DNA of 6,242 bases from Nitrospirota bacterium (lineage in GTDB: Bacteria; Nitrospirota; Nitrospiria; Nitrospirales; UBA8639). How positions within the stretch are numbered: position 1 is the first letter of the stretch; each line of letters begins with the position of its first letter. A program made the position numbers and the translations under genes. The stretch is taken from the NCBI GenBank assembly GCA_029865515.1, contig JAOUGQ010000179.1, forward strand, positions 1 to 6,242, given 5' to 3'. The notes under the pieces are model-generated. The model was not told the origin of the DNA. It was given only the letters and a program-made list of their open reading frames with translations, and made no database searches. This document shows positions 1 to 5,629 of the stretch, one piece after another.

Positions 1-906
1 TTGGCGCTGTTCGGATACGGGTTTGAGAATCTCTAAATTTCGAAGGGTGCTCTGATCTAATTGCATTTCATGCTCAAGGAGCCGAATCCATGGCCGGCGT
101 ATATGGGCATGGGTGAGTGTTGGTTGAGTTTCAGCCAGGTAGCCTAGAAGTCCACCCGCTGCCTGAAGGCCAGGCCGAAGGCCGTGTAGCTTGAGGTCCT
201 CAACCTGGTTCACCTCGAAGGTTCTGGTGAGGATCGCCTTGCTCGCTTCAAGGTCAAAGGTGGCTGCCTCACGAGGCACGAAACGGGCTATGGGCAAGGG
301 TTGGAGAACCGGCGCAATTTCCTCCTGAAGTCGAGCAGGAAAGATGACTTCTTTGGGTTCGATGCGGACGAGTTCGTCCACCACACTTTGGAAAGAATTT
401 TTCAGGCTGGATTCGGAAATCCAGAATTCGCCGGTTGAAAGGTCCAGAGAGGCCAGTCCAAAGCGATCCTCACGTGGGTTATTCTCCGAGGAGACTAGAG
501 GGGTGTAAAACAGCGCCGACAGGAAATTGGCCTCTCGCGCAGGAAGTAATTCGTGATCATACAAAGTGCCGGGGGTATAGACCCGGACGACTTCACGGCG
601 GACTAACCCTTTGGCGAGCTTAGGGTCCTCGACCTGTTCGCACAAGGCCACAATTCTCCCGGCCTTTAAGAGTTTCGCGATATATCCGGTGGAGGTATGA
701 TAGGGTACTCCGCAAAGGGGGATGGCCTCCCCTTTGACCTTCCCTCGTGCCGTTAAGACGATGCCAAGGAGCTTTGAGGCTTCTTCTGCGTCTTCAAAAA
801 ACATTTCATAAAAATCCCCGACCCGAAAAAACACAATGGCATCAGGATGCTGAGCCTTAACCGACTGGAATTGGCGCATGAGCGGGGAGAGATCTTGGTC
901 TTTCAT
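1..906 (-). CDS. mutS: DNA mismatch repair protein MutS, N-terminal 302 codons (cut by window edge)
   Basis: MutS binds mismatches and small insertion/deletion loops in newly replicated DNA and recruits MutL. The frame is open from an ATG at 906 to the window edge. Visible motifs are the mismatch-reading Phe-X-Glu (F32-Y33-E34) inside GDFYEMFFEDA, PLCGVPYH at 63-70, CEQVEDPK at 89-96, REVVRVYTPGT at 104-114, and MQLDQSTLRNLEI at 281-293. These cover the mismatch-recognition domain, the connector domain and the start of the core/lever domain. The clamp and the C-terminal ABC-type ATPase lie outside the window. The start is supported by the MutS-typical opening (LSPLMRQF, then KAQHPDAIVFFR). 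No Shine-Dalgarno sequence is obvious, and I saw no better in-frame ATG just upstream. The gene lies in the same direction as tsaE but about 300 bp away, so it may have its own promoter. Identity is certain; the exact start is likely. Confidence 0.97.
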   Translation of the reverse strand, partial: MKDQDLSPLMRQFQSVKAQHPDAIVFFRVGDFYEMFFEDAEEASKLLGIVLTARGKVKGEAIPLCGVPYHTSTGYIAKLLKAGRIVALCEQVEDPKLAKGLVRREVVRVYTPGTLYDHELLPAREANFLSALFYTPLVSSENNPREDRFGLASLDLSTGEFWISESSLKNSFQSVVDELVRIEPKEVIFPARLQEEIAPVLQPLPIARFVPREAATFDLEASKAILTRTFEVNQVEDLKLHGLRPGLQAAGGLLGYLAETQPTLTHAHIRRPWIRLLEHEMQLDQSTLRNLEILKPVSEQRQ

Positions 907-948
907 CGGAATAGGCTGTTTCGTTTTGCTCTTCGTTGGATGTGGCCG

Positions 949-1052
949 GAAACTCTTGAAAATTCTGCTTCTGTTTACTGAACCTGCCAGAAAGCCCCTT
1001 GCTTTGCATGAGGATGAATGGCAGCCCGGAGCAAAGCGAAGGCAAGAGTTTC
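949..1052. repeat. Nested inverted repeats (long-range stem enclosing hairpins)
   Basis: GAAACTCTTG at 949-958 is the exact reverse complement of CAAGAGTTTC at 1043-1052. Inside this 10-bp pair, CCTTGCTTTGC at 997-1007 pairs with GCAAAGCGAAGG at 1031-1042, an 11-bp stem with a single bulged G. The inner right arm directly abuts the outer right arm, so the two stems could stack. The left bulge (959-996) could form a small TTCTG/CAGAA stem (969-973 with 988-992). An alternative fold pairs 984-989 with 1019-1024, and the two inner folds compete. The stems are read directly from the sequence; their function is unknown. Confidence 0.6.
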
Positions 1053-1097
1053 TTCTAGGTTTTTAAGAAGCCCCGCCCTTTGGGCGGGGAGTTTCAC
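977..1097 (+). mobile_element. Possible right-end relic of an IS200/IS605 (IS1341-type, tnpB) element
   Basis: In one plus-strand frame, 986-1027 reads ARKPLALHEDEWQP. After a stop codon (1064-1066), the same frame reads EAPPFGRG at 1067-1090. From memory, both resemble the C-terminal tails of IS1341-type TnpB proteins, where R-K-P...G-D-E-W and E-A-P-P-F segments are encoded by the hairpins at the element's right end. The DNA agrees: CTGCCA at 984-989 pairs with TGGCAG at 1019-1024, and the 8-bp GC hairpin at 1071-1089 is followed by AGTTTCAC, like many IS200/IS605 right ends. No upstream tnpB, tnpA or left end is present, because mutS begins at 906. If real, this is a dead scar. The match is recalled, not computed. 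Confidence 0.35.
1071..1089 (-). terminator. GC-rich hairpin, possible terminator of the pdxJ-nnr-tsaE unit
   Basis: CCCCGCCC (1071-1078) and GGGCGGGG (1082-1089) form a perfect 8-bp stem with a 3-base loop. Read on the minus strand, it lies about 120 bases after the tsaE stop and is followed by CTTCTTAAAAACC, a poor U-tract, so a classical intrinsic terminator is possible but not ideal. On the plus strand it is followed by AGTTTCACTTCC, also a poor tail. It may instead be the right-end hairpin of the putative IS relic. The stem itself is certain. Confidence 0.4.
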
Positions 1098-1210
1098 TTC
1101 CTTCGTGGTTGGTCTGAGGTGGTTACCTGACTCCCTACGCTCAAACAATGCTCGTCGAGTTTTCCCACCCGCACGTCCTGGCTATGCCAAAGGCGCTTAA
1201 GGGTGTTGCA

Positions 1211-1714
1211 TCAATTCCGGTTCTCACATTCTTGTTGTACGTTGCCCACAATGCGGATACTTCTGGGGCCGGTTCCAGATACGCTCAAAAGGCGGATATC
1301 CTCTGTTTCTCCATGCTCCAAGCGAATGGCAATGTGGTCTGCGGGCAATATCTGTGGGAACCGCTCTGCCCATTCAATAATCACAATCGTACCTGGAGTG
1401 AAATACTCCTCTAAGCCTAAAGAGGCAATTTCCGATGGCCTCTCAAGACGGTATACATCCACATGAATGAGCGGGATAGTGCCACTGTATTCTTGAATGA
1501 GGGTAAACGTGGGGCTGCTCACCTGATCCATCGGAATTCCTAATCCGAGCGCAATGCCACGAGTCAGAACGGTTTTTCCCGCTCCTAAGTCACCGGTTAA
1601 GGCCAGAACCTCCCCTCCTGTTAGCTGTTGGCCTAACCGCTTTCCGAATTGAATTGTCTCCTGGACTGATTTCATCCGTAGTTGAAGAGAATCGCCGGTT
1701 GAGGTCTGAGACAT
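1211..1714 (-). CDS. tsaE: tRNA threonylcarbamoyladenosine biosynthesis ATPase TsaE
   Basis: TsaE (formerly YjeE) is the small cytoplasmic P-loop ATPase that works with TsaB and TsaD to attach threonylcarbamoyl to A37 of ANN-decoding tRNAs (t6A). The 167-residue product is a little longer than the usual 150-160. Visible motifs are the Walker A loop GDLGAGKT (41-48), the switch-like SPTFTL (67-72), HVDVYRL (84-90), which carries the Walker B-type aspartate, and IIEWAERF (112-119), the family's E-W signature. The ATG at 1714 is used here. An internal Met14 (MKSVQETIQFG) would give a more typical length, and neither start has a clear Shine-Dalgarno. It begins 34 bp after the nnr stop on the same strand, so co-transcription is likely. 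The nnr-tsaE pairing is conserved in many bacteria, including E. coli. Confidence 0.95.
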   Translation of the reverse strand: MSQTSTGDSLQLRMKSVQETIQFGKRLGQQLTGGEVLALTGDLGAGKTVLTRGIALGLGIPMDQVSSPTFTLIQEYSGTIPLIHVDVYRLERPSEIASLGLEEYFTPGTIVIIEWAERFPQILPADHIAIRLEHGETEDIRLLSVSGTGPRSIRIVGNVQQECENRN

Positions 1715-1748
1715 GGTTGGAGAGTCAGTCAGGTTTAACGCGTTACTG

Positions 1749-3302
1749 TTAGTGAGTAAGTGTATGGGTCAGTGCCTGGGGAATGGCGGTAATCACATCT
1801 CCGGCGATCAGTCCCGGTTCACCGATTGTTGCGGCGGCCAGATCACCTGCCAGCCCATGCAGATAGACCCCAGCCCTGGCCGCATCCCACGCACTCAAGC
1901 CCTGAGCTAACAAACCGGCAATCATTCCGGTCAGCACATCCCCCATCCCTGCGGAAGCCATGCCGGGATTGCCTGTCGGACAAATGGCCACTTGTCCATG
2001 GGGCTCGGCAATGACGGTCCGAGCCCCTTTCAGCACCAGAATCACCCTGTGTTGCATGGCAAATTGCCTGCTCGCACCGATGCGGTCTTCATTGACCTGC
2101 TTGGAGGAAGAGGCTTCCAGAAGTCTGGCCATCTCTCCAGGATGGGGCGTCAGGATGGGAGGCTGTTTCATCGTTGAAAATACCTGACTGTGGTGTGCCA
2201 AGCCGTTGAGGGCATCGGCGTCCAGAACACAGGGTGCCTCCAGTTGAGGGAGGAGATGACGCAAGAGCTCTGTTGTGTCCGGAGATACGCCCAAACCAGG
2301 GCCGAAAGCCAGGGCTGATTTATGAGTTGCGAATGTCAGAAGGGCCGGACAGGCCTCCATTCCCAGCAGATGTTGGGAAGATTCCGGCATGGGTTCTGTC
2401 ATGACTTCCAGAAGCTTTGATTCCAAAATGGGTGAAACGCTTTGAGGTGTGGCCACGGTCACCAGGCCCGTTCCAACACGCAGTGCCCCTAGTGCAGCCA
2501 TGGCCGGAGCCCCCGTTTTCCCTGGTGACCCGGCCACAATCCCTGCATGCCCAAAGGTCCCCTTATGCGAGGACGGAGGGCGAGGCGGAATGAGAGGGCG
2601 CATCATCTCCGGAGACAAAAGGTGAATGTAGGGGTTCGCATCCGCCACAAAGTTCCGGGGAATGCCAATATCGACCACTTCGATGTTTCCGACTTTATCG
2701 ATGGCCGAACTCAGGAACAGGCCGAGCTTCGGGCATCCGAAGGTTACCGTCAGATCGGCCTGGACAGCGACTCCCAATGTGGCTCCGGTATTGCTATCTA
2801 ATCCGGAAGGTATATCAATGGCCACGGTAAAGGCCGGTGAAGCATTCATGGCTTCAATGGCGAATGTGTAGGGCGCGCGTACCGATGAAGAAAGCCCGGT
2901 TCCCAGAAGTGCATCGACCAGGAGATCCGCGTCTTGCGTGAAAGAACGCAGCGTTTCCACCGGAGGATTAACTGTGAAAAGGGAAGGTCGAATGATCTTG
3001 CTCAGTCGGCGATACATGATCTTTGCATCAGGACTCAGCTCGTTGAGTGGAGCCATCAGGACCACTTTCAACTTTGCCCCTTTTTTCTGTAAGAGCCGGG
3101 CCACGACCAGTCCATCTCCGCCATTATTGCCTTTGCCACAGAGGATAACGACTTTTTTCCCCTTAGGGGCTCCCCATGTCTGTATGAGGTGCGTCACTGC
3201 ACCGGTGCCCGCCCGTTCCATCAAGGTTGTGCCGGGAACCTTGGCTTCTTGGATCGTGCGCCGATCAAGCGTTTGCATCTGTGCAGCGGTGACTACCCAC
3301 AT
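1749..3302 (-). CDS. nnr: Bifunctional NAD(P)HX epimerase / ADP-dependent NAD(P)HX dehydratase
   Basis: This enzyme repairs NADH and NADPH that have become hydrated (NADHX/NADPHX). The N-terminal YjeF_N half (NnrE, about 1-220) interconverts the R and S epimers; the C-terminal ribokinase-like half (NnrD, about 230-517) dehydrates the S form using ADP. NnrE features are MERAG (28-32), KGNNGGDG (57-64), DALLGTG (130-136) and DIPSGLDSNTG (163-173). NnrD features are KGTFGHAG (247-254), GPGLG (334-338), LDADALN (360-366), TPHPGEMARLL (385-395) and the nucleotide-loop segment NPGMASAGMGDVLTG (445-459). The 517-residue length and domain order match E. coli Nnr (YjeF). The start gives the family-typical opening MWVVTAAQM; no strong ribosome binding site is seen. 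It lies between pdxJ and tsaE on the same strand. All motifs look intact. Confidence 0.96.
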   Translation of the reverse strand: MWVVTAAQMQTLDRRTIQEAKVPGTTLMERAGTGAVTHLIQTWGAPKGKKVVILCGKGNNGGDGLVVARLLQKKGAKLKVVLMAPLNELSPDAKIMYRRLSKIIRPSLFTVNPPVETLRSFTQDADLLVDALLGTGLSSSVRAPYTFAIEAMNASPAFTVAIDIPSGLDSNTGATLGVAVQADLTVTFGCPKLGLFLSSAIDKVGNIEVVDIGIPRNFVADANPYIHLLSPEMMRPLIPPRPPSSHKGTFGHAGIVAGSPGKTGAPAMAALGALRVGTGLVTVATPQSVSPILESKLLEVMTEPMPESSQHLLGMEACPALLTFATHKSALAFGPGLGVSPDTTELLRHLLPQLEAPCVLDADALNGLAHHSQVFSTMKQPPILTPHPGEMARLLEASSSKQVNEDRIGASRQFAMQHRVILVLKGARTVIAEPHGQVAICPTGNPGMASAGMGDVLTGMIAGLLAQGLSAWDAARAGVYLHGLAGDLAAATIGEPGLIAGDVITAIPQALTHTLTH

Positions 3303-3309
3303 AGGCGGA

Positions 3310-3477
3310 TCAGATCAAAGAAGCGAGATGGTTGGTTAAAGAATAAACCGTACAAAACCAATTCGTATGATGTGCCGGGAATGCATTCGTGAATTGAAAG
3401 GTCCTCGGATTGAGTGGTGAATCTATCTGGATGACCACACGGGGAAATTGATGATTATGGCCTCTTCTCTTGGACAT
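3310..3477 (-). CDS. Possible small ORF (55 aa) between pdxJ and nnr, unknown
   Basis: This is a weak candidate. An ATG at 3477-3475 overlaps the pdxJ stop by one base (TGATG), a layout typical of translational coupling. The frame stays open for 55 codons and stops only 7 bases before the nnr start, so it would fill the otherwise empty 174-bp gap. The peptide begins MSKRRGHNHQF and ends SLTNHLASLI. It is basic at the N-terminus and has no transmembrane segment, signal peptide or recognised motif. Against it, no Shine-Dalgarno is visible at the end of pdxJ, the region looks more AT-rich than its neighbours, and a frame this short can be open by chance. It does not resemble AcpS, the holo-ACP synthase often encoded next to pdxJ. 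Confidence 0.2.
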   Translation of the reverse strand: MSKRRGHNHQFPRVVIQIDSPLNPRTFQFTNAFPAHHTNWFCTVYSLTNHLASLI

Positions 3478-4190
3478 CAGGCCAGGAGGAGTTTCATGTC
3501 CCGGACCGCCCGTTCAAGTCCGACAAACACCGCATGCGCGATAATACTATGCCCAATGTTGAATTCCTCGATTTCGGAAATGCCGGTCAGCCGCTTGGTA
3601 TTCCGGTAATTCAGCCCGTGTCCCGCGCTCACGCGTAATCCTAATTTAGCCGCAAGTCTGGCCGCTTGAACCAGCGCGTCAAACTCGGCATCCTCCTCTT
3701 TTTGACGACGGGTATTGGCGTACCGGCCGGTATGGAGTTCCACATAGTCTGCCTGGACTTTGTGGGCGGCGCGAATTTGATTGACATCAGGATCCACAAA
3801 CAGGCTGACGGGAATACCTCCTTCATGGAGTAATTGCACCATGGCCTGGATGCGGTCCCGGTGCTCCGTCACGTCCAGCCCACCCTCCGTGGTGAGTTCC
3901 TGCCGCCGTTCCGGTACGAGGGTGACCAGGTCGGGTTTAATATTCAGGGCAATTTTGGCCACGGAGTCTTCCGCTGCCATTTCCAGATTGAGGTGGGTCT
4001 GGACGGTTTCGCGCAAAATGGTCAAGTCCCGATCCTGAATATGCCGCCGGTCTTCCCGGAGGTGCACCACAATTCCCTCCGCCCCGGCGACATGGACCAA
4101 CGAGGCCGCCATAACGGGGTCTGGTTCATGTCCGCCACGAGCCTGGCGGAGCGTGGCGACATGGTCGATATTGACGCCTAGGCGTGCCAT
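3477..4190 (-). CDS. pdxJ: Pyridoxine 5'-phosphate synthase PdxJ
   Basis: PdxJ closes the pyridine ring in the DXP-dependent vitamin B6 pathway, condensing 1-deoxy-D-xylulose 5-phosphate with 3-amino-2-oxopropyl phosphate to give pyridoxine 5'-phosphate, which is later oxidised to PLP. It is a cytoplasmic TIM-barrel enzyme, usually about 240 residues; this one is 237. Visible motifs are GVNIDHVATLRQARGG (5-20), VHLREDRRHI (42-51), NLEMA (68-72), LVPERRQELTTEGGLDV (91-107), SAGHGLNY (188-195) and FNIGHSII (210-217). Aligned by eye with the E. coli enzyme, the catalytic His45, Glu72 and His193 correspond to H43, E70 and H191 here, all present. The ATG at 4190 is supported by AAAGGA 5 bases upstream. 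It is the first gene of the leftward unit. PdxJ implies that the organism makes B6 by the PdxA/PdxJ route. Confidence 0.98.
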   Translation of the reverse strand: MARLGVNIDHVATLRQARGGHEPDPVMAASLVHVAGAEGIVVHLREDRRHIQDRDLTILRETVQTHLNLEMAAEDSVAKIALNIKPDLVTLVPERRQELTTEGGLDVTEHRDRIQAMVQLLHEGGIPVSLFVDPDVNQIRAAHKVQADYVELHTGRYANTRRQKEEDAEFDALVQAARLAAKLGLRVSAGHGLNYRNTKRLTGISEIEEFNIGHSIIAHAVFVGLERAVRDMKLLLA

Positions 4191-4195
4191 TCAGG

Positions 4196-4201
4196 TCCTT
4201 T
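4196..4201 (-). promoter_or_regulatory. Ribosome binding site of pdxJ
   Basis: The minus strand reads AAAGGA followed by CCTGA and then the ATG, a 5-base spacing. It is the clearest Shine-Dalgarno sequence among the gene starts in this window and fixes the pdxJ start at 4190. Confidence 0.7.
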
Positions 4202-4236
4202 CAAGACAGAGTAAAGGATCAACTTCTTAGGACCCC

Positions 4237-4266
4237 ATTATGGCAAAAGGGAAAATCCCCCTGCAA
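4237..4266 (-). promoter_or_regulatory. Putative extended -10 promoter for pdxJ
   Basis: On the minus strand, CATAAT (4242-4237, 5 of 6 matches to TATAAT) is preceded by TGC, the TGn extended -10 motif. Eighteen bases further upstream is TTGCAG (4266-4261), a weak -35 with 3 of 6 matches. A strong extended -10 can compensate for a weak -35. Transcription would start near 4230, giving a leader of about 40 bases. It would drive pdxJ and probably nnr and tsaE. Confidence 0.45.
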
Positions 4267-4335
4267 TAAAGGTAAATCCTGGTTAGGGGTTGGGAAAGCA
4301 TTGGAGACTTTTTTGAAAAATCCCGTGTTCCGAAA

Positions 4336-4364
4336 TTGACTGGTCACGTCCCCTCATCTAGAAT
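4336..4364 (+). promoter_or_regulatory. Sigma70-type promoter of the aminotransferase-hom operon
   Basis: TTGACT (4336-4341, 5 of 6 matches to the -35 consensus) and TAGAAT (4359-4364, 5 of 6 matches to the -10 consensus) are separated by exactly 17 bases. This is the best promoter match in the window and it points at the gene starting at 4445. The transcript would begin near 4371, leaving a leader of about 74 bases. Confidence 0.7.
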
Positions 4365-4376
4365 AAAATCTCTATT

Positions 4377-4390
4377 AAATCGTACGATTT
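4377..4390. repeat. Perfect 14-bp palindrome, possible operator
   Basis: AAATCGTACGATTT is its own reverse complement. It begins about six bases after the predicted transcription start and is flanked on both sides by the direct repeat TCTATT (4371-4376 and 4391-4396). A symmetric site at this position is what a dimeric repressor operator would look like. I cannot name a regulator. As RNA it could form only a tight stem with essentially no loop, so a DNA-binding site is more likely than an RNA hairpin. Confidence 0.45.
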
Positions 4391-4444
4391 TCTATTCAAT
4401 CCCTTCCCCAACCATCAAGGACGTTTCGTCATTTTACACTAACA

Positions 4445-5629
4445 ATGGAACCTTTTTACCGAATTCAACGACTGCCAGGATACGTCTTCTCTCAGGTACA
4501 GGAATTAAAACTCCAAGCCAGGAAACGAGGAGAAGATATTATTGATTTAGGCATGGGCAATCCCGATCAGCCTACACCCCGTCACATCGTGGACAAATTG
4601 ATTGAGACGGCGCGCCTCGGGAGAAATCATCGCTACTCGGCTTCACGCGGTATTACGAAATTGCGCCATGCGATTTGTGATTGGTATCAACGCAATTACC
4701 AGGTCAGTTTAGATCCGGAGACGGAAGCGATTGTGACCTTGGGAGTGAAAGAAGGGTTGGCGCATTTGGCTCTGGCCATGGTGGGACCGGGTGATGTGGT
4801 TCTGGCGCCGACTCCCACGTATCCGATTCATATGTACAGTGTGATTATTGCGGGTGGCGAGGTGCGCGGGGTTGAATTAAGCCCTGATTCGGATTTTTTT
4901 GAGAATCTGACGAAGGCCTTTAAGCAAACACAACCGGCTCCCAGGGCGTTGATCATCAGTTTTCCCCACAATCCGACGACTCGCGTAGTTGATCTGGAGT
5001 TTTTCAAAAAGGTGGTGGAGTTTGCCCTGGAACACCAGGTCTGGGTCATTCATGATTTGGCCTATGCCGATATCGTTTTCGATGGATACAAGGCTCCCAG
5101 CCTTTTGCAAATACCGGAGGCCAAAAAAATTGGGGTGGAATTTTACTCCCTCTCGAAGAGCTATAATATGCCGGGTTGGCGGGTGGGATTTTGCGTCGGA
5201 AATCGTGAAGTCGTTGGCGCATTGACCAAGATCAAAAGTTACCTGGATTATGGCATGTTCCAGCCCATTCAAATTGCCAGTATTATCGCCTTGAACGGCC
5301 CGCAGGATTGTGTGAAAGAAATTGTGGGACGATATGAACGCAGGCGCAATGCCCTGGTCCGTGGACTCAATCGCATTGGTTGGCCGATCGACTATCCTCG
5401 CGCCACCATGTTTGCCTGGGCAAAAATCCCGCCACCCTATCTGGGAATGGGATCATTGGAGTTTTCAAAATTACTGTTGCGAGACGCCAAGGTGGCGGTT
5501 TCACCGGGAATAGGATTTGGCGAAGGCGGCAATGACTATGTTCGCTTCGCGTTAGTCGAAAATGAGCACCGGATTTTCCAGGCGGTTCGAGGAATTCGTC
5601 AGGCCTTAAAATTGGACGGGGATCTGTAA
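4445..5629 (+). CDS. Class I/II PLP-dependent aminotransferase, probably alanine transaminase (AlaC-like)
   Basis: This is a fold-type I aminotransferase of 394 residues, the usual length. It carries DLGMGNPDQPTP (34-45), TLGVKEGLAHL (98-108), APTPTYPIH (121-129), the cofactor-binding asparagine in SFPHNPTT (N176), HDLAYAD (203-209, with the PLP-ring aspartate D204), the Schiff-base lysine K238 in SLSKSYNMPGWRVGF, and the substrate carboxylate-binding arginine R367 in YVRFAL. The opening MEPFYRIQRLPGYVF and GMGNPD are typical of the AlaC/YfdZ alanine transaminase branch (pyruvate plus glutamate to alanine). Related branches include LL-diaminopimelate and aspartate aminotransferases, so the substrate is inferred. 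No Shine-Dalgarno sits at the normal distance; AAGGA at 4417-4421 is 23 bases upstream of the ATG. The gene is co-transcribed and overlaps hom, so a role in aspartate-family or branched-chain precursor metabolism is also possible. Confidence 0.93.
   Translation: MEPFYRIQRLPGYVFSQVQELKLQARKRGEDIIDLGMGNPDQPTPRHIVDKLIETARLGRNHRYSASRGITKLRHAICDWYQRNYQVSLDPETEAIVTLGVKEGLAHLALAMVGPGDVVLAPTPTYPIHMYSVIIAGGEVRGVELSPDSDFFENLTKAFKQTQPAPRALIISFPHNPTTRVVDLEFFKKVVEFALEHQVWVIHDLAYADIVFDGYKAPSLLQIPEAKKIGVEFYSLSKSYNMPGWRVGFCVGNREVVGALTKIKSYLDYGMFQPIQIASIIALNGPQDCVKEIVGRYERRRNALVRGLNRIGWPIDYPRATMFAWAKIPPPYLGMGSLEFSKLLLRDAKVAVSPGIGFGEGGNDYVRFALVENEHRIFQAVRGIRQALKLDGDL

Larger units (their letters stand above)
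907..1210. other. Gene-free stretch between tsaE and mutS, structured and possibly repeat-derived
   Basis: No convincing gene lies in these 304 bp, and the short frames crossing them on both strands resemble no family along their length. The left part (949-1097) holds a nested set of inverted repeats and an IS200/IS605-like relic, described separately. The right part (about 1098-1205) has no clear structure beyond the small palindrome CTCGTCGAG at 1151-1159. Its composition looks like non-coding repeat DNA, though this is only an impression. I could not pick out a convincing mutS promoter. Confidence 0.6.

Noticed and set aside
857..1045. 62-codon minus-strand frame overlapping the mutS start, and plus-strand frames at 878-1066 and 1018-1200
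   Set aside because: None is convincing as a functional gene. They cross the hairpins and the mutS start, and are better explained as pieces of the putative IS relic or chance frames.
1148..1466. Plus-strand frames of 87-88 codons opposite the 3' end of tsaE
   Set aside because: They are antisense shadows of tsaE with no family resemblance.
1736..1745. TAACGCGTTA palindrome in the 34-bp nnr-tsaE gap
   Set aside because: Ten bases with no loop, in a short intragenic-type spacer and with no accompanying promoter or U-tract; easily chance.
3332..3361. TTGGTT / AACCAA inverted repeat before nnr
   Set aside because: Only 6 bp with an 18-base AT-rich loop and no U-tract; too weak to call a terminator or operator.
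3834..4181. 115-codon open frame on the plus strand opposite pdxJ
   Set aside because: It is antisense to a gene with intact catalytic motifs and resembles no family; it is a shadow of the pdxJ codon pattern.
4255..4300. CCCCT ... AGGGG pairing in the divergent gap
   Set aside because: Five base pairs over a loop of more than 20 bases would be unstable, and it overlaps the better-supported pdxJ promoter.
4420..4430. GACG-TTT-CGTC mini-hairpin beside AAGGA in the aminotransferase leader
   Set aside because: A 4-bp stem is too short to claim as a regulatory switch, and AAGGA is too far from the ATG to be a normal ribosome binding site.
4877..5272. 131-codon open frame on the minus strand opposite the aminotransferase
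   Set aside because: It lies entirely antisense to a well-supported enzyme and has no recognisable motif or start signal.
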